Source: an uncultured SAR86 cluster bacterium
Lineage (GTDB): Bacteria; Pseudomonadota; Gammaproteobacteria; Magnimaribacterales; D2472
Assembly: GCA_902557575.1 (NCBI GenBank)
Contig: CACEAR010000001.1
Coordinates: forward strand, 1 to 64,000
Length of the DNA: 64,000 nt
Direction of reading: 5' to 3'
The notes below the pieces were generated by a model. It made no database searches and was not told the DNA's origin. It worked only from the letters and a program-made list of their open reading frames with translations. Numbering within the stretch: the stretch's first letter is position 1; every line of letters begins with the position of its first letter. Positions 1-9,432 of the stretch are shown piece by piece. The position numbers and the translations under genes were made by a program.

Positions 1-499
1 GTTGAGCGCTGGCAATTGGCATTTCATATAGGAATTCTTTTACCAGCTGGCTCTTATAAAAATTTAATGGAGCACAGCCTTTGTTAGATTCGATCTTGGC
101 ACCCATTTCATTTAAAGGTTTTATTATCCTGTTCATTGGACGCTTACTTAAAGAATCATCGCCTGTGAGTTCGGCATCTATTTTTTGACCAGCAATCAAG
201 CCTGAAATTAATCTAAATCCTGTTCCAGAGTTACCTAAATTGCAAGAAACTTTTTGATCAGAAATATCCTTCCTAGAATTCTTAACCGAAACTATGTCAT
301 TATCGATTTCAATTTCATGACCTAGATTTCTTAAAGCGCCAATGGTAGACAAAGGATCTTCAGCAAATAGAAACCCGCTTATTTGAATATCTTCATCTAG
401 TAGAGACCCTATTATCACAGATCTCTGTGAAATAGACTTATCTCCCGGGCAAGTAACTGTACCTTGTAAATTATTCGATCTTTTTGAGTATGCTTTCAC
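1..499 (-). CDS. aroA: 3-phosphoshikimate 1-carboxyvinyltransferase (EPSP synthase), 3' part cut by window edge
   Basis: Sixth step of the shikimate pathway: joins phosphoenolpyruvate to shikimate 3-phosphate to give EPSP, in the cytoplasm. About 166 N-terminal codons are visible. The start is GTG at 499-497, which overlaps the tyrA stop as GTGA. Family motifs are clear: PGDKSIS near residue 18 (phosphate-binding Lys), LGNSGTGFRLISGLIAG, DDSLSKRPM, and PIASAQ at the truncated end. The His that usually follows in PGDKSISHR is Gln here, a minor variation. It is the last visible gene of a minus-strand run gyrA-serC-pheA-tyrA-aroA with translational overlaps, so it is probably cotranscribed with them. 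The identity is secure; the C-terminal half lies outside the window. Confidence 0.95.
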   Translation of the reverse strand, partial: MKAYSKRSNNLQGTVTCPGDKSISQRSVIIGSLLDEDIQISGFLFAEDPLSTIGALRNLGHEIEIDNDIVSVKNSRKDISDQKVSCNLGNSGTGFRLISGLIAGQKIDAELTGDDSLSKRPMNRIIKPLNEMGAKIESNKGCAPLNFYKSQLVKEFLYEMPIASAQ

Positions 500-1323
500 A
501 ATTTTTGTTTTTTGTTTCTTATTTCAGCTAGTAATTCTTTGAGAATTTCAGGATCTTTAAATAAATCAACAATTTTATTCAAATTATTAATGAAAATTTC
601 TGAGCCAACTTTTAAATTTTTTGAATTTGATGAAAAAATATCTGCCCACAGATCTGGATTAGATTCTGCAATTCTTAAGAATTCTTTTAAACCACCACCT
701 GAAAATTTAGAAATATCTACCTCGTCATCTATTGAAAGCATTGTAGTGTATGCAATTAAATGGGGTAGATGGCTGGTAAACATTAAAAACCTCTCATGAT
801 CATCAAGCGACATATTTATAATATTTGATCCAATAGAGGACCAAATCTTTTTTATTTCGTGAGTCTGATTTTCTTGAAGATCGTTTACATTAACACTTAT
901 GACATTTTTTTGATTAAACAAATCTGGGGTTGCATTTTCATAACCTGATTTATGTGAGCCCGAAATTGGATGCGTAAATATAATATTTTTTATACCCTCT
1001 GATTCGACAAAGTCATTTATTGAGGATAAGGAGCTTGCTAAAGAGACAAAAAGAGTTTTTTTATCTATAGCTTTCAAAGATTTCAAGTTTTCAATTGTTT
1101 TATCAATAGATGAGCAAAGCATAATCAATGACAGATCTTCTATTTGGAGTATTGTCTCTATTTCATCAACCGCTTCATCAATTGATCTATCATTTAATGC
1201 ATTTTCAAGACTTAATTGATCTGGATCATAAGCATAGATTCGATATTCAAGCTCACTCTCTTTTATAGCTTTTGCAAGTGAGCCACCGATTAAACCTAAA
1301 CCTAAAATTAAAATACTTTTCAT
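496..1323 (-). CDS. tyrA: prephenate dehydrogenase
   Basis: Oxidative decarboxylation of prephenate to 4-hydroxyphenylpyruvate in tyrosine synthesis, NAD(P)-dependent, cytoplasmic. The 275-residue protein starts with a Rossmann motif (GLGLIGGSLA, residues 8-17). It carries the catalytic HPISGSHKSG segment (about residues 118-127) and the SHLPHLIAY helix typical of the TyrA C-terminal domain. No fused chorismate mutase or AroA domain is present. The ATG at 1323 overlaps the pheA stop (ATGA), and its own stop overlaps the aroA GTG. In pseudomonads hisC usually lies between pheA and tyrA; it is absent here. Cofactor preference cannot be judged by eye. Confidence 0.95.
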   Translation of the reverse strand: MKSILILGLGLIGGSLAKAIKESELEYRIYAYDPDQLSLENALNDRSIDEAVDEIETILQIEDLSLIMLCSSIDKTIENLKSLKAIDKKTLFVSLASSLSSINDFVESEGIKNIIFTHPISGSHKSGYENATPDLFNQKNVISVNVNDLQENQTHEIKKIWSSIGSNIINMSLDDHERFLMFTSHLPHLIAYTTMLSIDDEVDISKFSGGGLKEFLRIAESNPDLWADIFSSNSKNLKVGSEIFINNLNKIVDLFKDPEILKELLAEIRNKKQKL

Positions 1324-2402
1324 GAATGCATGGGGTATGATCCAAGAACTTTTACAAAGCTGCTCACATCTTTTACTTTTTTTATAACTAGCTGCATTTC
1401 TTTCTCATCGATATGTCCTTCACTATCAATAAAGAAATCATGAGAACCTCTATCAGATCTTGAGGGCCTGGTTTCAATCCTGAAGAGATTTATGTTGTAT
1501 TCATTAAATGGCTTTAATATTTCTAAAAGAGCTCCAGGTTTATTTTCAGTCCTGATCAAAAAACTAGACTTATTTATTTCTGCAATTTCTGGTTCAAAAT
1601 TCCCTATTACAAGAAATCTAGTTTGATTATCTTTAAAATCTTGAATTGACTTTGCAACACAATGTAATTGATATTTTTCGATAGCTAAATGACTAACAAT
1701 TGCAACACAGTCATCGTTATTGCTAACAAACTTTGCCGCTTCAGCAGTGCTGTTCATTGGAACTTGGTTAATATCTCTAAAATTTTTAGTAATCCATTTT
1801 GAACACTGACCGAGAGCTTGTGGATGAGAAACTACTTTCTTGATTTGGGAAATCTCAATATCTTTTTTAGCAGCAAGATGATGCTCAATATTAACGATTG
1901 TCTCTCCACAAATTTGGATATTGAAATCGGATAAGCAATTTAGAGTTGAGTTTATTACTCCTTGAGAGGAGTTCTCAAAAGGAACAATGCCAAAATTTGT
2001 AGCTCCCATCTCGACACTCTTGAAAATTCCCTCAATTGTACTTTCTGACTGTGAAGTAACAGAGCTTCCAAAATGATCTTTTTTAGCGGAATCTGAAAAA
2101 CTCCCCTCAGGACCTAAATATGATATTGATAGTTCGCCTTCAATTGAAAGACACGCAGAAATAATTTCTTTAAAGATATTCTTTACGTTATTAATCCCTA
2201 GAGGCTCACTATTTTTCTTAGTCAGCCTATCGATTATTTCTTTTTCTCTTTCTGGTTTATAAAAGACTCCATCGAAATCGGGAGATTCTTTTTTAATTTC
2301 GCCTATTTTAGAAGCATGAATAGCTCTTGATTGAATTAAATCAAGTATTTTAAGATCGATTTCATCTATTTTATCTCTTAGATCTTTTACTTTATTTTCC
2401 AT
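1320..2402 (-). CDS. pheA: bifunctional chorismate mutase / prephenate dehydratase (P-protein)
   Basis: Converts chorismate to prephenate and then to phenylpyruvate for phenylalanine synthesis. Order of domains: an AroQ-type chorismate mutase helix bundle (about residues 1-85, LRDKIDEIDLKILDLI), a prephenate dehydratase domain starting at ISYLGPEGSFS with PFENSSQG and the catalytic TRFLVIG motif, and a C-terminal ACT domain (NKPGALLEIL, then IETRPSRSD), the likely site of phenylalanine feedback control. I chose ATG at 2402, which gives the family-like N-terminus [13 protein letters not shown]. An in-frame ATG at 2429 would add nine residues and overlap serC further. With the chosen start the overlap with serC is 11 bp. 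Confidence 0.93.
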   Translation of the reverse strand: MENKVKDLRDKIDEIDLKILDLIQSRAIHASKIGEIKKESPDFDGVFYKPEREKEIIDRLTKKNSEPLGINNVKNIFKEIISACLSIEGELSISYLGPEGSFSDSAKKDHFGSSVTSQSESTIEGIFKSVEMGATNFGIVPFENSSQGVINSTLNCLSDFNIQICGETIVNIEHHLAAKKDIEISQIKKVVSHPQALGQCSKWITKNFRDINQVPMNSTAEAAKFVSNNDDCVAIVSHLAIEKYQLHCVAKSIQDFKDNQTRFLVIGNFEPEIAEINKSSFLIRTENKPGALLEILKPFNEYNINLFRIETRPSRSDRGSHDFFIDSEGHIDEKEMQLVIKKVKDVSSFVKVLGSYPMHS

Positions 2403-3480
2403 TCCCAGTATAGCTTCTTTCAAAATCACTCATGAAAGAAACTAAATCCTCCACAGCTTCAAACGGAGTAGCATTATATATACTTGCACGCATACCTCCA
2501 ACTGATCTGTGACCTTTTAGATTTAAGAGGCCTTTAATTTCTGCCTTTTCAAGAAATAAAGAATCAGCATTCTGATCATCAAGAAGAAAAGGAACATTCA
2601 TAATTGATCGATATTCTTTATCAACTGGATTTGAGTAAAAAGAAGAGGAATCTATAAAGTCATATAGGAGCTTTGCTTTTTTTTCATTTTCTTTTTGAAT
2701 ACTTTTTACTCCACCTTTTTTTAAAAGCCATTTAAATACTTTTCCTGCAAGATACCATGCAAAAGTAGGTGGAGTGTTTAACATAGAGCCTGCCTGACTA
2801 TTTTTTTTATAACTAAGGATGTCAGGAATATCTTCATTAGCTTTTTCTAAAAAATCTTTTTTTATGATTACTAAAGTTAATCCAGCAGGGCCAATATTCT
2901 TTTGAGCGCCCGCATATACAAGATCAAGGTTATGAAAATCAACTTCTTCACTAAGAATGCATGAAGACATATCACAAATAACAGGTATCTCAGATGGGAT
3001 TGGATCTCGCATTGCAAGCCCCTGTATTGTCTCATTCATAACATAATGAAAATAAATGCTATCGGAATCTACTCTCCACTCATTAGTACTAGGAACATAT
3101 GTATAGTTTGATCCCTCTGAAGATGCGACAACATTAACTGAGGCATATTTTGATGCAGCCTTAATAGCTTTTTTTGACCATAGTCCGGTATTTAGGTAGC
3201 TTACAATAGAACTGTTTTTAGTGAAGTTTAATGGAACAGATGTAAATTGGAGGGTTGCTCCGCCTTGCAGAAAAAGAACTTCATGATCGTCTCCAATATT
3301 TAAAAGAGCTTTTATATCTGTAGTTGAAGAGGTTGCAACTTCAGCAAATAAATCAGATCGATGGCTCACCTCCATGACTGAAGAACCAGAGAGGCCCCAC
3401 TCCAAGAGTTCGTTTTGCGCTTCTATTAATACTTCTTCAGGAATTGCTGCAGGGCCAGCACAAAAATTCCACTTCCTCAT
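2392..3480 (-). CDS. serC: phosphoserine aminotransferase
   Basis: PLP-dependent transamination of 3-phosphohydroxypyruvate to phosphoserine (serine synthesis); the enzyme also serves pyridoxal phosphate synthesis. The 362 residues match the family length. Motifs: NFCAGPAA at residues 5-12, GGATLQF at 73-79, and the Schiff-base lysine in [12 protein letters not shown] (Lys194). Near the C-terminus [13 protein letters not shown] is typical. The ATG at 3480 overlaps the gyrA stop by 4 bp (ATGA), and the 3' end overlaps pheA, so translation is probably coupled along gyrA-serC-pheA-tyrA-aroA. This gene order is widely conserved in Gammaproteobacteria. Confidence 0.96.
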   Translation of the reverse strand: MRKWNFCAGPAAIPEEVLIEAQNELLEWGLSGSSVMEVSHRSDLFAEVATSSTTDIKALLNIGDDHEVLFLQGGATLQFTSVPLNFTKNSSIVSYLNTGLWSKKAIKAASKYASVNVVASSEGSNYTYVPSTNEWRVDSDSIYFHYVMNETIQGLAMRDPIPSEIPVICDMSSCILSEEVDFHNLDLVYAGAQKNIGPAGLTLVIIKKDFLEKANEDIPDILSYKKNSQAGSMLNTPPTFAWYLAGKVFKWLLKKGGVKSIQKENEKKAKLLYDFIDSSSFYSNPVDKEYRSIMNVPFLLDDQNADSLFLEKAEIKGLLNLKGHRSVGGMRASIYNATPFEAVEDLVSFMSDFERSYTGNGK

Positions 3481-6011
3481 TCTTCCTCATCTTCAGGATC
3501 TATCCTTACACATTCAAGGATTTTCTCACCCTCTTTCGGAGTAATTATTTTTACACCTTGAGTATTTCTGCTAATTGTTGGTATTTGTTCCGCAGAAGTT
3601 CTGATCATTGTGCCTTTATCGCTTATAAGCATTATTCCGTCATTATTATCAACGAGAGTTGACGCAACCATGAGCCCATTCCTTTCACTAGTTTTAATAG
3701 AAATTACGCCCTGGCCTCCTCGATTATGTGTTGGAAAATCATCAACTGGTGTCTTTTTACCAAACCCATTTTCAGAAACACATAAAATCTCTTTTTCATT
3801 ATCTGCGACCATTAAAGAAATAATTTGTTGATCTTTTTTGATACGCATTCCTCTTACGCCTCTAGCTGTTCTTCCCATTGGTCTGACTTTCTTCTCTGAA
3901 AATCTTATTAGCTTTCCTGCTGAGGAAGCCAAAAGTATTTCATCGCCTCCATTTGTAATTGCTGAGCCAATAAGTTCATCATCAGCATCTAAATTAATTG
4001 CTTTAATTCCTGATTTATATTTTTTCGCAAAAAAGCTTAATTGTGTTTTTTTAGTTGTGCCCTTTCTGGTTGCCATGAAAACATATCTATCCTCTGAAAA
4101 CTCATCAACAGGTAAAATGTCACTGACCTTTTCATCATCATCTAAATTAAGCATGTTCACAAGAGGTCTTCCTTTTGATGTTCTGCTTGCAACAGGAACT
4201 TCATACACCTTCAACCAATAAACTTTCCCTTTTGTTGTAAAACAAAGCATTTGTGAATGACTGCTTAGTACATAAAGATTTTGAATAACATCCTCTTCTT
4301 TAACTGAGGCAGCGGCTTTGCCCTGACCTCCTCTTCTCTGCTCTCTATATTCTTCAAGCGGTTGAGTTTTTGCGTATCCTGTCCTTGATATTGTTAATAC
4401 TCTTGTTTCCTCTGGTATTAAATCTTCATTTGAAATATCTTGTCTAGTGTCATTTATATCTGTTCTTCTATCATCACCATAAGTTTCTTTTATCTCATTA
4501 AGCTCATCTTCTATGACCTTTTGAAGAACCCCTTTATCATCAATGATTTCTTGAAGTGAAGTAATCTTTTCAATTAGAGAATTAAACTCACTAGATAGAT
4601 TGTCTTGCTCAAGTCCAGTTAATCTTCCAAGCCTTAATTCAAGAATGGCTTTTGCCTGATCATTAGAAAGTTTATATGACTTCCCTGACAACCCAACACC
4701 TTTTGCTACACCCTTTGGCTTGCATGCATCTTTTCCAACTTTCTTGAGAATTGCTTCTACAGGCCCAGCTTTCCATTTCTTTTTAACTAACTCTTGAGCT
4801 GCTATCTTTGGATCTTTAGATTTTTTAATAATCTTTATGATTTCATCAATATTAGCTATGGCAACCATCAAGCCTTCTACAATATGACCTCTTTCCTTAG
4901 CCTTCCTAAGCTCGAATTTTGTTCTTTTTAAAACAACATCTTTTCTATGTTTCAAGAATTCCTGAAGAATCTCCTTTAGATTAAGTACTCTTGGTTGACC
5001 ATCAACTAAGACGGTAAAGTTTATTCCAAATGATTGTTCAAGCTGAGTTTGCGCAAAAAGATTATTTTCTAAAACCTCAACGGACTCTCCCTTCTTTACA
5101 TCGATAACTATTCTTAACCCATCTTTGTCGCTTTCATCTCTAATTTCACTAATTCCATCAATCTTTTTCTCTTTTACAAGTTCTGCAATTTTTTCAAGGG
5201 TTCTAGCTTTATTTACCATGAAAGGTATTTCATAGATAACAAGGGATTTCTTTCCAGTTTTGCTTTCCTCTACTTTTGATTTAGATCTGACATAAATTAT
5301 TCCTCTTCCAGTTTTATATGCCTCATAGATACCCATTTTTCCATCAATAGTTCCCCCAGTTGGGAAATCAGGACCGCTAATTGAGTCAATGATCTGATCA
5401 ATAGATAGTTTTGGATTCTCAAGCAGCTTTAAAGAACCATTTATGACTTCAGTAAGATTATGCGGAGGAACATTTGTAGCCATGCCCACAGCTATTCCTG
5501 ACGATCCATTGATTAAAAGATTTGGTATTTTGGTTGGCATTACATCAGGCATTTGTTCGGAGCCATCATAATTTTCTGAAAATGCTACAGTTTCTTTTTC
5601 TAAATCTGCCAGAATCTCGTCAGAGATTTTCTGCATTCTAACTTCTGTATACCTCATAGCTGCTGGAGGATCGCCATCTATAGAGCCAAAATTACCCTGA
5701 CCTTGTATTAAGGTATATCTCATTGAGAAATCTTGAGCCATCCTAACAATTGCGTCATATGCTGCAGTGTCTCCATGAGGATGATATTTACCAATAACAT
5801 CGCCAACAACTCTGGCTGATTTTTTATAAGGCTTATTATAATTATTTTTTAAATCATGCATCGCATAAAGGATCCTTCTATGAACGGGTTTTAAACCATC
5901 TCTAACATCAGGAAGTGCCCTTCCATGAATCACGCTCATTGCATAGCTTAGATATGATTGTTTTAGTTCGTCCTCAATATTTACAGGAAGAATTTCTTTA
6001 GCAAAATCCAT
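3477..6011 (-). CDS. gyrA: DNA gyrase subunit A
   Basis: Breakage-reunion subunit of gyrase; with GyrB it introduces negative supercoils. 844 residues. The N-terminal winged-helix and tower region contains the active-site tyrosine in AAMRYTE (Tyr121). The quinolone-determining region reads [10 protein letters not shown], with Thr82 at the E. coli Ser83 position and Asp86 at the Asp87 position. The C-terminal beta-pinwheel carries the GyrA box as QRRGGQGK (consensus QRRGGKG, so Lys is replaced by Gln) and related blade motifs such as HNRGGQG. The tail is acidic (DPEDEEE). It heads the serC-pheA-tyrA-aroA run. In many relatives gyrA is divergent from ubiG; here a transhydrogenase block lies between them. 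Confidence 0.98.
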   Translation of the reverse strand: MDFAKEILPVNIEDELKQSYLSYAMSVIHGRALPDVRDGLKPVHRRILYAMHDLKNNYNKPYKKSARVVGDVIGKYHPHGDTAAYDAIVRMAQDFSMRYTLIQGQGNFGSIDGDPPAAMRYTEVRMQKISDEILADLEKETVAFSENYDGSEQMPDVMPTKIPNLLINGSSGIAVGMATNVPPHNLTEVINGSLKLLENPKLSIDQIIDSISGPDFPTGGTIDGKMGIYEAYKTGRGIIYVRSKSKVEESKTGKKSLVIYEIPFMVNKARTLEKIAELVKEKKIDGISEIRDESDKDGLRIVIDVKKGESVEVLENNLFAQTQLEQSFGINFTVLVDGQPRVLNLKEILQEFLKHRKDVVLKRTKFELRKAKERGHIVEGLMVAIANIDEIIKIIKKSKDPKIAAQELVKKKWKAGPVEAILKKVGKDACKPKGVAKGVGLSGKSYKLSNDQAKAILELRLGRLTGLEQDNLSSEFNSLIEKITSLQEIIDDKGVLQKVIEDELNEIKETYGDDRRTDINDTRQDISNEDLIPEETRVLTISRTGYAKTQPLEEYREQRRGGQGKAAASVKEEDVIQNLYVLSSHSQMLCFTTKGKVYWLKVYEVPVASRTSKGRPLVNMLNLDDDEKVSDILPVDEFSEDRYVFMATRKGTTKKTQLSFFAKKYKSGIKAINLDADDELIGSAITNGGDEILLASSAGKLIRFSEKKVRPMGRTARGVRGMRIKKDQQIISLMVADNEKEILCVSENGFGKKTPVDDFPTHNRGGQGVISIKTSERNGLMVASTLVDNNDGIMLISDKGTMIRTSAEQIPTISRNTQGVKIITPKEGEKILECVRIDPEDEEE

Positions 6012-6105
6012 TTATTTTTTTGTAAAAATGATGTGTTTTTATCTTATAAATTAAGCTTATATTTTATCATGAATAAGGCTTTATTTTATTGATTTGATGA
6101 ATGAT
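6012..6105 (-). promoter_or_regulatory. putative gyrA promoter region
   Basis: This 94-bp AT-rich gap separates the nucleotidyltransferase gene from gyrA. On the minus strand a -10-like TATAAG (complement of 6043-6048) would start transcription about 25 nt before the gyrA ATG. I see no convincing -35 box and no strong terminator. The assignment rests on position and the -10 resemblance only. Confidence 0.3.
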
Positions 6106-6549
6106 TTAGCCTTTATTTTTTTGCACAAAATCGGCCCATTCATCAAGAATTGATGATGATGAATTTTTTTTAAAATTTCCGCCAATACCAAATAAGAATT
6201 GAACACCTTCTTCAATCATCTCAGGTATATTCTCTCTATTTCTGTCGCCTCCATTGGCAAAAATAATTTCATCATTTGGGAACATGTTTTTAATTGATTT
6301 AAGAGCATTGATACAGCTACCTAAATCATCATCCTCAAAACCAATTACCTGATCAACACAGCTGATATTTTCAAGAACGACTTTTCTTTCTTCAAAAGGC
6401 ATAAATTCTTTACCTTTTTTTTCAATTAGCCATTCATCACTATTAAGAGCAACAATTAATATATCTCCCAATTTTTTCGCCTCTAGCAGGTACTGGATGT
6501 GACCCGAGTGGATTGGATCAAAGCCGCCACTTACAATGACAACTTTCAT
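6106..6549 (-). CDS. cytidylyltransferase-like nucleotidyltransferase (RfaE/TagD/CoaD fold)
   Basis: A 147-residue single-domain nucleotidyltransferase of the HIGH superfamily. The N-terminal VSGGFDPIHSGHIQYL contains the HxGH nucleotide-binding motif (HSGH, residues 15-18). NSDEWLIEKKGK and PFEERKVVL match the RfaE-C/TagD group, and NSSSSIL near the C-terminus corresponds to the conserved Ser/Thr-Ser-Ile motif of that group. Members activate sugar phosphates or alcohol phosphates with CTP or ATP (for example heptose-1-phosphate or glycerol-3-phosphate); the substrate cannot be read from the sequence. The insert FANGGDRNRENIPE is distinctive. It lies 3 bp downstream of pntB, so it may be cotranscribed with the transhydrogenase genes, with no obvious functional link. 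Confidence 0.75.
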   Translation of the reverse strand: MKVVIVSGGFDPIHSGHIQYLLEAKKLGDILIVALNSDEWLIEKKGKEFMPFEERKVVLENISCVDQVIGFEDDDLGSCINALKSIKNMFPNDEIIFANGGDRNRENIPEMIEEGVQFLFGIGGNFKKNSSSSILDEWADFVQKNKG

Positions 6550-6552
6550 TTC

Positions 6553-7935
6553 TTAATCTTTGAATTCAGACACAAGACCACTTATTGATTCTTTTGCATC
6601 ACCAAAAAGCATTCTAGTATTTTCTTTAAAAAATAATGGGTTTTGAACACCTGCAAATCCCGAAGACATTGATCGCTTTAGGACAAATACTGTTCTTGCA
6701 TTTGCAACTTCAAGAATTGGCATGCCATAAATTGGACTTCCAGGCTCTTCAGTTGCAGATGGATTAACTACGTCATTAGCTCCAATAACAATTGCAACAT
6801 CAACGGTGTCCATCATTGGATTTACATCATCTGGTTCGGCGAGGAGATCGTAAGAAACATTAGCTTCAGCAAGCAATACGTTCATATGACCTGGCATCCT
6901 ACCAGCAACAGGGTGAATACCATACTTAACATCGGTGCCATTTTCCTCAAGGAGTTCTCCAAGCTCTCTTACAACGTGTTGTGCTTGAGCAACTGCCATT
7001 CCATATCCAGGCACAATTAAGACTGATGAGGCATTTTCAAGAATTAAAAAAGCATCCTCAGCATTTATTGGTTTAACCTCGCCCTGTTGAGAGCTTGAAG
7101 AAGTGGCTGAGGCAGCATATCCAACAAATAGAATATTACCTATGGTTCTATTCATAGCTTTTGCCATGATAATGGTCAAGATTAAACCACTTGCACCAAC
7201 AAGCGAACCTGCAACTATTAAAACATTGTTAACAAGAATCAAGCCGGCAAATGCGGCAGCAATTCCAGAAAGAGAATTAAGCAATGATATTACAACTGGC
7301 ATGTCTCCTCCTCCAATAGGAAGAACAAAACCTACTCCGCCCAACATAACTAAGGCAAGGTATACATAAAAAATTGTTTCAAAATTTAGCGGCAAACTTC
7401 CAATCATCGGCAGGACAAGCATTGCTAATATTGAAACTAAAGATAAATAGAAAATGGAGATAAATGAATTTGTAACCATATGACCTTTACCAATTTTAAG
7501 TCTTTCGGAAAGCTTCCCGAAAGCAATCAAGCTTCCTGAGAAGGTTACTCCTCCAATATAAATTGTCAGTATTACTAATAAATATTGAAAAAGATTATCA
7601 TTTGTATTGCTCATCTCGGACCAAGCAATGAAGAAAGTTGCTAATCCCCCAAAGCCATTAAAAAGAGCAACCATTTCAGGGATTGAGGTCATTTTAACTT
7701 TCACTGCAATTACTGAGCCGATAAAGGCACCTAGCAAGATTCCACCTAGCACAACAAAAGGATTAACAATGTTAATAGCAGTTACGACAATTGCTATAAA
7801 CATTCCTACAGCAGAAATGACATTACCTTTCTGAGCTGTTGCTTCTTTTCCAAGCATCTTGATGCCTGTTATAAACAATATCGCAGCAAAGATGTAAGCG
7901 ATGTTTTGTAAGAGTGTTATATCAAAATTTTCCAT
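6553..7935 (-). CDS. pntB: NAD(P) transhydrogenase subunit beta
   Basis: Membrane domain II plus NADP(H)-binding domain III of the proton-translocating transhydrogenase, which drives NADPH formation from NADH using the proton gradient. 460 residues: about nine membrane helices in the first ~270 residues, then a Rossmann-like domain III with VPGYGMAVAQAQH, HPVAGRMPGHMNVLLAEANV and the NADP site VIGANDVVNPSA. Close to the C-terminus are VLKRSMSSGFAGVQN and MLFGDAK, both hallmark segments. It follows pntAB by 1 bp and pntAA upstream, forming a three-gene operon. In phototrophic or rhodopsin-bearing marine bacteria this enzyme could convert proton-motive force to NADPH; that role is inference. 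Confidence 0.97.
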   Translation of the reverse strand: MENFDITLLQNIAYIFAAILFITGIKMLGKEATAQKGNVISAVGMFIAIVVTAINIVNPFVVLGGILLGAFIGSVIAVKVKMTSIPEMVALFNGFGGLATFFIAWSEMSNTNDNLFQYLLVILTIYIGGVTFSGSLIAFGKLSERLKIGKGHMVTNSFISIFYLSLVSILAMLVLPMIGSLPLNFETIFYVYLALVMLGGVGFVLPIGGGDMPVVISLLNSLSGIAAAFAGLILVNNVLIVAGSLVGASGLILTIIMAKAMNRTIGNILFVGYAASATSSSSQQGEVKPINAEDAFLILENASSVLIVPGYGMAVAQAQHVVRELGELLEENGTDVKYGIHPVAGRMPGHMNVLLAEANVSYDLLAEPDDVNPMMDTVDVAIVIGANDVVNPSATEEPGSPIYGMPILEVANARTVFVLKRSMSSGFAGVQNPLFFKENTRMLFGDAKESISGLVSEFKD

Positions 7936-7936
7936 A

Positions 7937-8209
7937 TTATTTCTTTTTGAACATACTCAACATCCTATTAGTGACCAAGTAGCCACCAAAAACATTAATT
8001 GATGCAAAGGTTATAGCTAAAAATGCAATTACAGTTTGAAGGAAAGTATCTTGTGTCAAGGTTAATGCTCCAACAAGCGCAATTCCTGAGATTGCATTAG
8101 CACCAGACATTAAGGGTGTATGAAGAGTGCTAGGAACTTTTGAAATTAATTCAAGACCAAGATAAATAGAAAGAATAAGAACAAACCCAAGCAAAATATA
8201 TATTTCCAT
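7937..8209 (-). CDS. pntAB: NAD(P) transhydrogenase subunit alpha, part 2 (membrane anchor)
   Basis: A 90-residue membrane protein with three predicted helices that corresponds to the C-terminal membrane part of E. coli PntA. Conserved segments are SKVPSTLHTPLMSGANAISGIALVGAL and FGGYLVTNRML. In organisms with a split alpha subunit, as in Rhodospirillum rubrum, this is a separate gene between pntAA and pntB, exactly as here. Start and stop are tightly packed: the ATG at 8209 overlaps the last base of pntAA. Confidence 0.95.
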   Translation of the reverse strand: MEIYILLGFVLILSIYLGLELISKVPSTLHTPLMSGANAISGIALVGALTLTQDTFLQTVIAFLAITFASINVFGGYLVTNRMLSMFKKK

Positions 8210-9327
8210 TATTTGAACCTCTCATTTTTTACTTCGCCATCAAAAACTAAAACACTGCTCGAAATGATTTCATCTTCAAAATCAAATCTTATATTTTTGC
8301 TTTCCTCGTCATAAAATTCTAATAGCCAGTTATTAAAGTTATTTGATAATGCATAGGATGCATGTCCGGCGACTTTTGATGCAAGGTTTGATATCCCAAC
8401 AATCTTGACTCCATCAACCTCTACAATCTCATCAACCTTTGAACCCTCCACATTTCCTCCAGATTCAACAGCCATATCTAAAACTACACTTCCTCTTTTC
8501 ATTTTTTTAATGGTGCTATTATCAATTATTCGTGGAGCTGGTCTGCCAAAAAGTTGAGCTGTAGTTATAACAATATCTGATCTTTCACAAACTTTTGATT
8601 GTAGTTCTTTTTGTTTGGCCAACTGCTCATCAGTCAATTCCTTTGCATATCCTTGACTAGTCTCACCTGTCTCGCCTAAATCGATTTTTACAAATTTTGC
8701 ACCCAATGACTGAACTTGTTCTTCTACCACATCTCTTGTATCAAATGCCTCTACTCTTGCTCCGAGTCTCTTTGCTGTTGCTATTGCTTGAAGGCCAGCC
8801 ACACCAACCCCAATAACGAAAACTCTTGCCGGCTTAAGGGTCCCTGCAGCTGTCATCATCATCGGCATAGCGCTTGATAATAAAGATGAAGATTCTATTA
8901 CGGCAACATAGCCGGCTAAGTTTGCCTGGGAGCTGAGAACATCCATTTTTTGCGCACGCGTAATTCTTGGAACAAACTCCATTGATACTAAATTTATATT
9001 TGAATCACACAAATTTTTTAATAATTCTTGGTTATCAAATGGGTTCACCATCCCCATTAAGGTCTTACCACCACCAATTAGTTTGACTTCATTATCATCA
9101 ATTGGGCTTGGAGTTAAAATTATTTCGGCATCGGAAAAACAGCTTTCCCTACTTACTGGTTTTGCTCCTAAATCTATAAAAGTTTGATCGCCCACATGTA
9201 TTCCATCGCCAATACCGCTCTCAAAAATGATTTCTATTCCTTTTGAAATTAAATTTTTAATAGTTTCAGGATGTAAGACAGATCTTTTGTCTGAAACATC
9301 TTTTGATTTAATAGCTGAAATAATCAA
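8209..9327 (-). CDS. pntAA: NAD(P) transhydrogenase subunit alpha, part 1 (NAD(H)-binding domain I)
   Basis: Soluble domain I of the transhydrogenase, related to alanine dehydrogenase. 372 residues. Motifs: DKRSVLHPE (residues 13-21), the paired Rossmann fold GVGVAGLQAIATAKRLGARVEAFD, the conserved RVTQQVESLGA-like VEEQVQSLGAKF, and the mobile-loop/NAD region near SDIVITTAQLFGRPAP. The predicted start is TTG at 9327, preceded by AAAGAG about 6-8 bp upstream on the minus strand; no better ATG fits the conserved N-terminus. It is the first gene of the pntAA-pntAB-pntB run and is divergent from ubiG. Confidence 0.95.
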   Translation of the reverse strand: MIISAIKSKDVSDKRSVLHPETIKNLISKGIEIIFESGIGDGIHVGDQTFIDLGAKPVSRESCFSDAEIILTPSPIDDNEVKLIGGGKTLMGMVNPFDNQELLKNLCDSNINLVSMEFVPRITRAQKMDVLSSQANLAGYVAVIESSSLLSSAMPMMMTAAGTLKPARVFVIGVGVAGLQAIATAKRLGARVEAFDTRDVVEEQVQSLGAKFVKIDLGETGETSQGYAKELTDEQLAKQKELQSKVCERSDIVITTAQLFGRPAPRIIDNSTIKKMKRGSVVLDMAVESGGNVEGSKVDEIVEVDGVKIVGISNLASKVAGHASYALSNNFNNWLLEFYDEESKNIRFDFEDEIISSSVLVFDGEVKNERFK

Positions 9328-9432
9328 TTTGAACTCTTTCTTTATCTTTTTGATATTATTATAAAAAATAATGTGTTTTGATTATAAACTCAATATTAGT
9401 CTTAAATAAAATTAGTTTTTAGTTTTTTAAAA
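9328..9432. promoter_or_regulatory. divergent promoter region pntAA / ubiG
   Basis: 105 bp between the divergent pntAA and ubiG starts. On the minus strand there is a perfect -10 TATAAT (complement of 9358-9363), about 30 nt before the pntAA TTG. On the plus strand TATAAA at 9383-9388 lies about 45 nt before ubiG. The -35 elements are weak by eye, so strengths and exact start points are unknown. Confidence 0.4.

Noticed and set aside
3838-4221. Open plus-strand frame of 127 codons inside gyrA
   Set aside because: It is antisense to the conserved gyrA C-terminal domain, has no recognisable domain and no ribosome binding site; long shadow frames are common opposite such genes.
6075-6113. Possible terminator hairpin AAGGCT...AGCCTT after the nucleotidyltransferase gene
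   Set aside because: The stem is only 6 bp with a 27-nt loop and no T run follows on the minus strand, so it is unlikely to stop transcription.
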